A DNA stretch of 64,000 bases, taken from the NCBI GenBank assembly GCA_051025295.1, contig JBMGJV010000018.1, one strand, 5' to 3'. Of this stretch, positions 46,559 through 53,776 are shown one piece after another. Within the stretch, counting starts at the first letter, position 1. Every line of letters starts with the position of its first letter. The notes beneath the pieces are model-generated. The model saw only the letters and a list, made by a program, of their open reading frames with translations. It made no database searches and was not told where the DNA came from. The translations under genes were made by a program, and so were the position numbers. This stretch comes from KBS-83 sp051025295. Its GTDB lineage: Bacteria > Acidobacteriota > Terriglobia > Terriglobales > Acidobacteriaceae.

Positions 46559-46804
46559 ATGTTCAAGGTTCTGACAGTCTTTTCAATTGGGGTAGCGACA
46601 GGTGCGGCCGTAGCACTCGCGTACGCTCCCCGGACCGGTGACAAGACCCGCAAGCAGTGGAAGCGCAAACTGGGTGACACTAGCGAGTACCTGCGCGACA
46701 CGGCCGACGATTTCGGCAAGCACGCGACAAAGGTCTACAGCCAGGCAGACAAGATCGCGAACAAGGTCTCGAAGTCAGCCAATCGCTTCGCTGAGTCCTT
46801 CTAG
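46559..46804 (+). CDS. YtxH-like small protein
   Basis: 81-aa protein with an N-terminal membrane helix (residues about 3-20, F-S-I-G-V-A-T-G-A-A-V-A-L-A) followed by A-P-R-T-G-D-K-T-R, the YtxH signature, then an amphipathic, probably helical tail with many Lys/Ala. The family is linked to stress response, without a known reaction. ATG 46559 is chosen because AAGGAGG (46545-46551) is 7 nt from it but only 1 nt from ATG 46553. Confidence 0.85.
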   Translation: MFKVLTVFSIGVATGAAVALAYAPRTGDKTRKQWKRKLGDTSEYLRDTADDFGKHATKVYSQADKIANKVSKSANRFAESF

Positions 46805-46835
46805 CAAAATCTTCTAATTACCGCTGTCCTCGAAC

Positions 46836-46868
46836 CCGGTGCGCCGCGCTGCGGCGCGGGCGCACCGG
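46836..46868. terminator. Long GC hairpin after the YtxH-like gene
   Basis: 14-bp stem with one bulged G: CCGGTGCGC-CGCGC (46836-46849), loop TGCG, GCGCG-G-GCGCACCGG (46854-46868). It is 32 nt after the stop. There is no T-run, so it may be a Rho-assisted stop or an RNA-protecting structure. Confidence 0.55.
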
Positions 46869-46950
46869 CCGGGTACGCACCCCTTCACATCCCGGCGCCC
46901 ACATTCCCCGTTCAGTCCAAAGCACCAATGCTTCATGCGATCCTGCTGGG

Positions 46951-47580
46951 ATGGCCGCCGACCCGACCCATACATTTCACGGACAGGACCACGCCTTCGT
47001 CCAACTCGTGGATGGCGCGTTCGTGACGTCCGCAACGCGTGCCGGCAGCCATGTCGCATGCCGCCCCGGGTGTACGCAGTGCTGTGTCGGGGTCTTCCCT
47101 GTCGGACCTGCAGATGTCCTCCGCATCCAGACCGCGCTTGTCGTTATCGAGAACACCGATCCGGAGCGCCTCGCGCGCATTCGTGAGCGCGGCCGCGCTT
47201 CCTGGGCAAGGCTCGAGCCCGACTTTCCAGGGGATCCCGCGACGGGGCGGCTCATGCTCGATCCCAAAACGGGAATTGAGACGGATGACTTCGCTGGTTT
47301 CGGCAATGATGAACCGTGCCCGATCCTTGACCCAACGAGCGGCACCTGTGACCTTTATGCAGCGCGGCCGCACACCTGCCGAATCTTTGGCCTGCCACTG
47401 CCCACTGAGGGCGGGTATGGCGTGTGCGAACTCTGCTTCACCGCAGCAAGTTCTGCCGAGATAGCGTCTGCAGCACTGCCGGAGTCCGTCACCGACACGC
47501 CAGAGGCATTGGACCAGCTGGCAATCAACGCTGGCGCCGCGCCCGGATTGACCGTCTTGTCATACGTCGTGATCCGGTGA
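46951..47580 (+). CDS. YkgJ family cysteine cluster protein
   Basis: 209-aa protein with the YkgJ/UPF0153 arrangement: C-R-P-G-C-T-Q-C-C-V-G near residue 37, P-C-P-I-L near 122, C-D-L-Y-A-A-R-P-H-T-C-R-I-F-G near 131, and a late C-x2-C (C-E-L-C). This fits a metal-binding (Zn or Fe) domain. ATG 46951 begins just before the cluster and has no obvious ribosome binding site. Function of the family is not established. Confidence 0.86.
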   Translation: MAADPTHTFHGQDHAFVQLVDGAFVTSATRAGSHVACRPGCTQCCVGVFPVGPADVLRIQTALVVIENTDPERLARIRERGRASWARLEPDFPGDPATGRLMLDPKTGIETDDFAGFGNDEPCPILDPTSGTCDLYAARPHTCRIFGLPLPTEGGYGVCELCFTAASSAEIASAALPESVTDTPEALDQLAINAGAAPGLTVLSYVVIR

Positions 47581-47937
47581 TTTGGCATCTCAACTACTGC
47601 TTGTCATTCTGCGGGCAACCCCTTGCAATCATCCTCAGACAATGAAGTCTTTACACGGCCGGCTGGCCTGAGGCAGAGCAGCCGGGCGGGCGTTGCTGCG
47701 GCCCATTTCCTGATGGAAGCTCTGCTATCTAGCCTGCCAGCCACTCGGGCGACCCAGCCCGGGCGTTCTCCTCGAGTGGCGCAACCCTCAAAAGCCCTAG
47801 CTTCCTCGTTACTTCTGCGCAAAGCAGGTGACTTTCCGGGTACCAAAGCTCTGTGCAAGTTCTTACAAGTTCGTTGTACGTTTGGGTCCATTGCCGATGT
47901 ATTGAGTACAAGCAAAGCTTGAGCGAGGCGCGTAAAA
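47581..47937. other. 357-nt gap with a direct repeat before the XRE gene
   Basis: No convincing gene. Open frames here lack ribosome binding sites and family features. Near the right end, CAAGTTC occurs twice, at 47856-47862 and 47866-47872 (10 bp apart, one helical turn), about 70 nt before the XRE start; it could be an operator. CAAGCAAAGCTTG at 47909-47921 is a partial inverted repeat. Confidence 0.45.
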
Positions 47938-48198
47938 GTGAAGGTCGACGAGAGATCTATTTACCCGAATCTGAAGCTGACAATCTACAAGACAGGAATT
48001 CGCCAGAATCGCCTGGCCAAGATGGTAGGCATCCACGAGGCGTACCTGAGCCGGATCGTCAATGGAACGCGCGAGCCAGGGGATTCCCTCCGCCGCTCAA
48101 TTGCCGACGCCCTGCAGTGCGATCCCGACTGGCTCTTCGAACGCGAGAAGGTCGTCGCCTTCCCTGCCCTGCTGCGGGAGAACCGCCAAGCCTCCTGA
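47938..48198 (+). CDS. XRE-type helix-turn-helix regulator
   Basis: 86-aa cro/C1-type protein with the five-helix fold; the helix-turn-helix is R-Q-N-R-L-A-K-M-V-G-I-H-E-A-Y-L-S-R-I (about residues 22-40), then N-G-T-R-E-P-G-D-S-L. The start is GTG 47938, 9 nt after GAGCGAGG. No effector or protease domain follows. It lies directly before the surface-polymer gene set and in the same direction, so it may be the local regulator. Confidence 0.88.
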   Translation: MKVDERSIYPNLKLTIYKTGIRQNRLAKMVGIHEAYLSRIVNGTREPGDSLRRSIADALQCDPDWLFEREKVVAFPALLRENRQAS

Positions 48199-48408
48199 GT
48201 TTTCGTCGCGGCAGGGGGCTCTCACGAGCCGGCGCCCTGCCGGTCCTCTCCCAAGCGACTCCGTCTCCCAGCCGGCAGATCAGACCGGAAGGTGACGCAC
48301 TGGACCGCCACCCTGCTCGCTGGTACCGGCGAGGCTGTCGTCCTCACTCTGTCCCTCATGACCTTTGTTTTTGTCCTGGGTTGTTCTACTGAAGAGGAAA
48401 TACGCGTG

Positions 48409-49677
48409 ATGCAGCCTTGGTTTGGCACTCGTCCGGTCGCGGTTCTCGGTGTGCCGGTGGACAATGTTTCGACTCGTGAGGTGCTCGACCGCATCGATGA
48501 GTGGGTCGCCGCCGGCGACTTTCATCAGATCGCCACGGCCAACACGGATTTTGTTCTGCACGCCGTGCATGACGATGAATTGCGAGAGATCCTGCACCGC
48601 TGCGATCTGGTGCTGCCGGATGGCATGCCGCTGGTCTGGGCATCCCGTGCTATGGGCGCGCCGCTGCGGGAGCGCGTGACCGGGGTCGACCTGGTGCCGG
48701 AGATTGCCGCCCGTGCTGCCGACCACGGCTACCGTCTGTTCCTGCTGGGCAGCACGCCCGAGAGCCTGGCCGGGGCCGCTGCTGCGCTCTGCGCGCGCTA
48801 CCCAAAACTCGAGATCGCCGGCACCCTGGCGCCGCCCCATACCTCGCTCGAAGCGATGGACCACGCGGCCATCCTGGACGAAATCGAGCGCGCCCGGCCC
48901 GATATTCTGCTGGTTGCCTTTGGCAACCCGAAGCAGGAGAAGTGGATTTCCATGCATCGCCGGCGGTTGGCGGTTCCTGTCTCGATTGGGGTCGGTGGCA
49001 GTTTTGACTTGCTGGCGGGGCAGATGTCCCGTGCGCCCGAGTGGATGCAGCGTTCGGGGCTCGAATGGCTGTTTCGCACCTTTCAGGAGCCGCGACGCCT
49101 GCTGCGGCGTTACAGCGGCAACGCCTCCGGTCTGATTCGGCATCTGCCTTTCGAGATGGGTCTTTACCAAATGCAAAGACGGCAGGACCGACTGGCGCAG
49201 CTTCGCGTTGAGGTCGGGGAGGGAGTGGCGCTGCTGCAGCTGTCCGGCGACGGCGCCGGGCCTGTGGTCGAGCGCCTCGGTGGCGCCCTGGCCGACGCCT
49301 TTGCCGAAGGCCGGCATGTCGTGCTCGATCTATCGGACGCCAGCTATCTCGGGCCGGACGCCGTGGGACTGCTGATCCGCGCTCTGCGCTGGGCAACGCT
49401 GCTCGGACGCGAGGTCTGGCTGACCGGCATGCCCCCCGCGCTCGCCCGGGTCGTGCGGAGCGCGCGTCTCGGCCACGCACTGCGTGTGGCGCCGGGCGTG
49501 CCCGATGCGCTGCGACGGCTTGAGCCGGCAGCGCCCGGCTGGTCGCCGACCGGAAATGAGCGCGTGCTCGCCTTCCGCCCCCAGGCAGTTCCGGCATCTC
49601 CGGCCCATGCCTTTCGGTCCAGGGTGCAGGGTACTTCCGCTATGACCCCGGCACCAGACGAGTATGTCGGCCGGTAG
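48409..49677 (+). CDS. WecB/TagA/CpsF family glycosyltransferase fused to a STAS domain
   Basis: 422-aa protein with two parts. Residues about 8-245 are a GT26 glycosyltransferase: V-P-V-D-N-V-S, T-A-N-T-D-F-V (N45, D47), P-D-G-M-P (D71), V-A-F-G-N-P-K-Q-E-K-W and G-V-G-G-S-F-D. It would add N-acetylmannosamine or a similar sugar to a lipid-linked acceptor. Residues about 262-375 form a STAS (anti-sigma antagonist-like) domain: V-V-L-D-L-S-D-A-S-Y-L-G-P-D-A-V-G-L-L. The phosphorylated Ser of D-S-S-G is replaced by G-P-D-A. ATG 48409 or GTG 48406 follows AGAGGA. It is first in the polysaccharide set. Confidence 0.88.
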   Translation: MQPWFGTRPVAVLGVPVDNVSTREVLDRIDEWVAAGDFHQIATANTDFVLHAVHDDELREILHRCDLVLPDGMPLVWASRAMGAPLRERVTGVDLVPEIAARAADHGYRLFLLGSTPESLAGAAAALCARYPKLEIAGTLAPPHTSLEAMDHAAILDEIERARPDILLVAFGNPKQEKWISMHRRRLAVPVSIGVGGSFDLLAGQMSRAPEWMQRSGLEWLFRTFQEPRRLLRRYSGNASGLIRHLPFEMGLYQMQRRQDRLAQLRVEVGEGVALLQLSGDGAGPVVERLGGALADAFAEGRHVVLDLSDASYLGPDAVGLLIRALRWATLLGREVWLTGMPPALARVVRSARLGHALRVAPGVPDALRRLEPAAPGWSPTGNERVLAFRPQAVPASPAHAFRSRVQGTSAMTPAPDEYVGR

Positions 49678-49747
49678 CGAAACCGCCCTACACTGGCAAT
49701 ATTTTTAGCCCCTTGCTGTACGACGGCTCCTGTTCTACGGAATCCCT

Positions 49748-51115
49748 ATGCTGGCACTACTGCTCACACTCGGATGTCTCGCTGCCCTGATCGCGCTCTG
49801 GCGCGTCGGGCCGGAGCGTGCCGTGCTGGCGGTGATTCTGCCGCTGATGATGCTCTGGCCCTATGGCAGCGGGTTCCGCTTCAAGGGCGTCGAGATCGAC
49901 CCGTTCATGCTGGCCATCGTCCCCGTTGCACTGGCGCTCGCCTGGAAGTACCGCTCGCGCTGGCAGCACACGGTCACGGATCTGCTGGTCTTCGCCTATG
50001 CGCTGAGCACGATGATGTCGAACTGGAACTCGGATGGGCAGTCGGCCGGCCTCGCGCTCGGCACCGCTACCCTGCTCGCCTGCGTTCCGCCCTACATCAT
50101 CGGCAAGGTAGGCATCGAGCAGGCGGGGTTGCGGGTCAGCTGGATCAAGCGTTTTGTGACGCTGGCGTTTGCCGTGTCGCTGCTCTCGGTCTACGAGTAC
50201 CGGATGGAGCGCGACTGGTTCCGCGAGATCGCGGACCGCCTCTTCGAACACAAGACCCACCTCGTGATGCAGTTCCGCTGGGGCTATGGCCGCATCTCCG
50301 GGCCCTACACCCATCCCATCCTGGCCGACTGCATTCTGCTGAGCGCCCTGATGTTCGCTGTCTGGATCTCGAGTCGGAAGCTGTGGGAGAACAAGTTCCG
50401 CAGACTCGAGTTTCTGCCCGGGCGCAAGGCCACCTACCTGCTCGTCGGTCTCGCAGCGGGCGTCTGGATGACCCAGTCACGTGGTCCGTGGCTGGCCGGC
50501 GCCTTCGGCATCCTGCTGGTGATCGCGGCGCGGGCGCGGCGGCAGAAGCGGGCTCTCTTCTATGTCACGCTGGTCTCGATCGTGCTGGCGGGTATCTTCT
50601 ATGTCGTCCTGAATCGCTACACCGCTGTCAATCACGCGGCGGGCAGCATGGATCAGCAGAACGCCCAGTACCGGCGCCTTCTGCTGGTCAACTACACACC
50701 CGAAATCATGCGGGGCGGCTGGCTGGGCTTCGGCCTCCACTTCCCCATCGTCGATGGTCAGGATTCGATCGACAACGAGTACCTCAACATCACGCTGACC
50801 CAGGGCTTCCTCGGGCTGACCATCTTCGTCCTGCTCATCCTGGGGACATCCGCGCGGCTGCTGCGCGTGGCGCTGACGACGCGCGACCGGACGGATGCCT
50901 CGTTTGCCATCTGCCTGCTCGGCATCTTTGTCACGCTGGCGCTCAGTATCACGACCGTCTTTCTGGGTGCGCAGACCTACACGCTCTTCTTCCTTCTGGT
51001 GGGCTGGTCGCAGGCGCTGCGCCCCCGTCCGGCCGTCGCGCCCGCTCTTCAGCCGGCAGTCGCTCCCCTTGCGCCGTCCTCGCTGCGGTACCAGTACCGC
51101 AGGGTGTGGAGTTAG
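49748..51115 (+). CDS. O-antigen ligase/Wzy-type polymerase
   Basis: 455-aa polytopic inner-membrane protein with about 11 helices and a large periplasmic loop before the last helices, the Wzy_C/O-antigen ligase layout. Within the loop, N-S-D-G-Q and T-Q-S-R-G-P-W-L-A resemble ligase/polymerase signatures (R-G-P). It would polymerise or transfer polysaccharide repeat units. It begins 70 nt after the glycosyltransferase and is followed by a GT2 gene only 2 nt away. Ligase versus polymerase cannot be decided from sequence. Confidence 0.82.
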   Translation: MLALLLTLGCLAALIALWRVGPERAVLAVILPLMMLWPYGSGFRFKGVEIDPFMLAIVPVALALAWKYRSRWQHTVTDLLVFAYALSTMMSNWNSDGQSAGLALGTATLLACVPPYIIGKVGIEQAGLRVSWIKRFVTLAFAVSLLSVYEYRMERDWFREIADRLFEHKTHLVMQFRWGYGRISGPYTHPILADCILLSALMFAVWISSRKLWENKFRRLEFLPGRKATYLLVGLAAGVWMTQSRGPWLAGAFGILLVIAARARRQKRALFYVTLVSIVLAGIFYVVLNRYTAVNHAAGSMDQQNAQYRRLLLVNYTPEIMRGGWLGFGLHFPIVDGQDSIDNEYLNITLTQGFLGLTIFVLLILGTSARLLRVALTTRDRTDASFAICLLGIFVTLALSITTVFLGAQTYTLFFLLVGWSQALRPRPAVAPALQPAVAPLAPSSLRYQYRRVWS

Positions 51116-51117
51116 TT

Positions 51118-52479
51118 ATGGCCTCGCCTCTCCTCATGTCCGCTCTGGCTGCCGCACTGCCGGCCTCCGTGCGGGCTGTCCTGTCCGGCCGCGTCGTCGA
51201 GATCGCCGCGATCACCCTGGTCGCCGTCACCGCGCCGACGGTGCTCGAACTCGGCCTGGTCACGCTGGCGGCGCTTGGCGCCGGGCGGTTCCGGTCCGCA
51301 TCGCGCTTGCCAGGAGCTGTTGCCGCTGGCTCAGCCACCCCGCTCACCCGCCTGACCGTGGTCGTGCCCGCGCACAATGAAGAGGCTCTGCTCGGTCGCT
51401 GTGTGTTCAGTCTGCGGCAGGATCTCCCGGCCCATGGCCGGGTGCTGGTGATCGCCCACAATTCGAACGACGGCACGGCCCAGGTGGCGCGCACGGCGGG
51501 CGCCGATGTGCTCGTCCTGAAGGACGCGGGCCGCGAGGGCAAAGGGGCCGCGCTGCGCGCCGGCTTTGAGCGCGCGATCGCCGACGGGGCCGAGGTGCTG
51601 GCCGTGGTCGATGCCGATTCGATCGTGCGCCCCGGGTTCTCGGCGGCTGTGCTCGACGCAGTCCACAGCGGCGCCGAAGCCTTCCAGGCGCGGTACGTAG
51701 TGCGCGGCAGCGGTCCCCGCTCGCGTCTCACGGCGCTTGGCTTTCTGGGCTTCAATGTCGTCCGGCCACGCGGCCGGTCGCAGCTCGGGCTCTCGTCGGG
51801 CATCTTCGGCAACGGCTTCGGGATGCGCGCGGATGTGCTCGCCCGCGTGCCGTACGCGGCCAGCTCCGTGGTCGAAGATCTCGAATACCACCTCCGGCTG
51901 GTCGAGCAGGGCGTACGCGTAGAGTTCCTCGAGGCCGCGACGGTCGCGAGCGAGCTGCCGACCCGGGGCGATGCCGCACGGTCGCAGCGCGCCCGCTGGG
52001 AAGGTGGCCGGCTGCGCATGGTGCAGGTCTGGATGCCGCGCCTGCTCGGTCGCCTGCTGCGCACCGGCTCGCCGCGGCTGATCGAGCCTGCGCTCGAACT
52101 GGGAACGCTGCCGCTCGCCACGGCCGTGCCGCTGCTGGCCCTGGCACTGTTCCTGCCCCTCGGCTGGGCAGCCAACTACGCGCTCTTGGGCTTCGCCATC
52201 CTCTCGCTGCATGTCGGTCTGGCGGCCGCCGAAGGTCAAAGCGGCTGGGAGGTGGTGCGCACGCTGGCCGCCGTCCCCGGCTACATCCTGTGGAAGCTGC
52301 TGCTGGTGCCGCGGACGCTGCTCTCGGCGCGCACGGACGCAAGCTGGGTGCGCACCGAGCGGGAGGCCGTCACGCTGCCTTTCCCGGCGCCGGTCGAAAG
52401 CCTACCCGCCGCCCGGGCTGTCAACGAAGGTCCACGGGGCCCGCGTCCGCTGCCGCCCGTGGCCAAGGTGCGCTCATGA
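51118..52479 (+). CDS. Membrane GT2 family glycosyltransferase
   Basis: 453-aa processive-type family 2 glycosyltransferase. Catalytic motifs: V-V-V-P-A-H-N-E-E near residue 82, D-A-D-S near 164, E-D-L-E-Y-H near 260 and Q-R-A-R-W near 292, with a hydrophobic helix before the catalytic domain and two or three after it. It would use a nucleotide sugar to elongate an exopolysaccharide chain. The longer frame from 49774 overlaps the ligase gene and was rejected. ATG 51118 follows GGAG by 6 nt and is 2 nt after the previous stop. Confidence 0.9.
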   Translation: MASPLLMSALAAALPASVRAVLSGRVVEIAAITLVAVTAPTVLELGLVTLAALGAGRFRSASRLPGAVAAGSATPLTRLTVVVPAHNEEALLGRCVFSLRQDLPAHGRVLVIAHNSNDGTAQVARTAGADVLVLKDAGREGKGAALRAGFERAIADGAEVLAVVDADSIVRPGFSAAVLDAVHSGAEAFQARYVVRGSGPRSRLTALGFLGFNVVRPRGRSQLGLSSGIFGNGFGMRADVLARVPYAASSVVEDLEYHLRLVEQGVRVEFLEAATVASELPTRGDAARSQRARWEGGRLRMVQVWMPRLLGRLLRTGSPRLIEPALELGTLPLATAVPLLALALFLPLGWAANYALLGFAILSLHVGLAAAEGQSGWEVVRTLAAVPGYILWKLLLVPRTLLSARTDASWVRTEREAVTLPFPAPVESLPAARAVNEGPRGPRPLPPVAKVRS

Positions 52480-52592
52480 CCCGGGGCCGGTCTTCGAAGT
52501 TTCCTGCTGTGTCGCTTCCTGCTGTTTACCGGATGGTGTTCGGGGCCTGCCCCCGCCACCCTCTCCCACGTGTCTCTAGGAGTGTCAACCCC

Positions 52593-53642
52593 ATGACGGC
52601 TCACCGCTCACCGAACCTCTCTGCTTTGGCCAGCCTCCTGCTCGCCACCACCGCTCTCGGCCTGCCAGCGCTGGCCCAGGTGCCGACGACCGCGCCCGGC
52701 GCGGCTGCCGCTGCCGGGACCACCAGTGGCGCGAGCACGACGACACCCGAGCTCAAGCAGAACCCGATGACCCAGCTCCGGGCCTTCGAGCCGTCCGCGA
52801 GCGAGGAGTACCAGCTCGGCGGCGGGGACGAGATCACGCTCGAGTTCCCGGGCCGTCCCGAGTTGTCGGGCAAGCACACGGTCGGGCCGGACGGGCGGAT
52901 CACGCTGCCGATGGCGGGAGCGATCCAGGTGGGTGGCCTCAGCCGTGAGCAGGCCGGCAAGGCGATCGAGCAGGCGATGGACAAGTACTACACCAGCGTG
53001 ACCTGCATCGTGGGTGTGGACAAGTACGGGTCGAACCGGGTGCTGGTCACGGGCTACGTCGAACACCCGGGCATCCTCTACTTCGACCAGACACCGACGC
53101 TGCTCGAGGCAATCACGCGCGCCGGGCTGATCCGGCCGCCGGTGGGTGCGGGGCGGACGATCGACAACCCCATTCCTGAGCGGGTGGCGATCTATCGCGG
53201 CAGCGACGAGGCCATGTGGGTGGATGTGCAGAGCCTGCTGGCTAAGGGCAGCTCGATGGCGGACATGCGTCTTCGCCGCAACGACACCGTGTTCGTGCCG
53301 AACGATCAGGACCGCTTCGTCTCCGTGCTGGGCGAGGTCATGCACCCGGGCGCGATCCAGCTGACCCACAACTCGACCCTGCCCTCGACCCTGGCCGAGG
53401 CGGGTGGGATCACCGAGAAGGCGGGTGGCAACCCGGAGATCCTGATCATCGATCCGACGACCGGCTCGAAGCGTCCGATTCGCTACAAGGAGCTGCTCAG
53501 CCCGACCGGTGCGCTCGAAGTCTCGCTCAAGCCGGGTGAGGTCATCTATGTGCCGCGCGGCGGACTGGCGAAGACCGGGTACGTCCTGCAGCAACTGGGC
53601 CCCTTGACCGGCGCCATGTACTTCGCCGGAACGATTCGCTAG
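52593..53642 (+). CDS. Polysaccharide export protein (SLBB/Wza-type)
   Basis: 349-aa outer-membrane export protein with a signal peptide (residues 1-29, ending L-P-A-L-A-Q; no lipobox Cys). It has a poly-export domain near 70-140 (E-Y-Q-L-G-G-G-D-E-I-T-L-E-F) and SLBB repeats (V-L-V-T-G-Y-V-E-H-P-G near 150, V-S-V-L-G-E-V-M-H-P-G-A near 245). It would form the outer-membrane exit for polysaccharide. ATG 52593 follows AGGAG by 10 nt. Confidence 0.92.
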   Translation: MTAHRSPNLSALASLLLATTALGLPALAQVPTTAPGAAAAAGTTSGASTTTPELKQNPMTQLRAFEPSASEEYQLGGGDEITLEFPGRPELSGKHTVGPDGRITLPMAGAIQVGGLSREQAGKAIEQAMDKYYTSVTCIVGVDKYGSNRVLVTGYVEHPGILYFDQTPTLLEAITRAGLIRPPVGAGRTIDNPIPERVAIYRGSDEAMWVDVQSLLAKGSSMADMRLRRNDTVFVPNDQDRFVSVLGEVMHPGAIQLTHNSTLPSTLAEAGGITEKAGGNPEILIIDPTTGSKRPIRYKELLSPTGALEVSLKPGEVIYVPRGGLAKTGYVLQQLGPLTGAMYFAGTIR

Positions 53643-53662
53643 ATCCGGAGTAGAAAGACCCC

Positions 53663-53735
53663 CGGGGCAAGGAGCCCCGAAACGGAATCTGAACAGCGCG
53701 ACACCATCTGAGCAGCCCGGGCAGCGATGCCCGGG
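53663..53735 (+). promoter_or_regulatory. Two hairpins in the leader of the Wzz-like gene
   Basis: First: CGGGGC-AAGGA-GCCCCG (53663-53679). Second: CCCGGGCA-GCGA-TGCCCGGG (53716-53735), an 8-bp stem closed by a GNRA tetraloop. Both lie in the 134-nt gap between the export and Wzz-like genes; neither has a T-run, so stability or attenuation roles are more likely than termination. Confidence 0.5.
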
Positions 53736-53776
53736 ACCAGCAGCTAAACACCAGGCAGGAGAGACGAGAGACCCCC

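Noticed and set aside
47623..47922. 99-aa plus-strand frame in the gap before the XRE gene
   Set aside because: No ribosome binding site, low-complexity Ser/Ala/Arg composition, overlaps the probable promoter and repeat.
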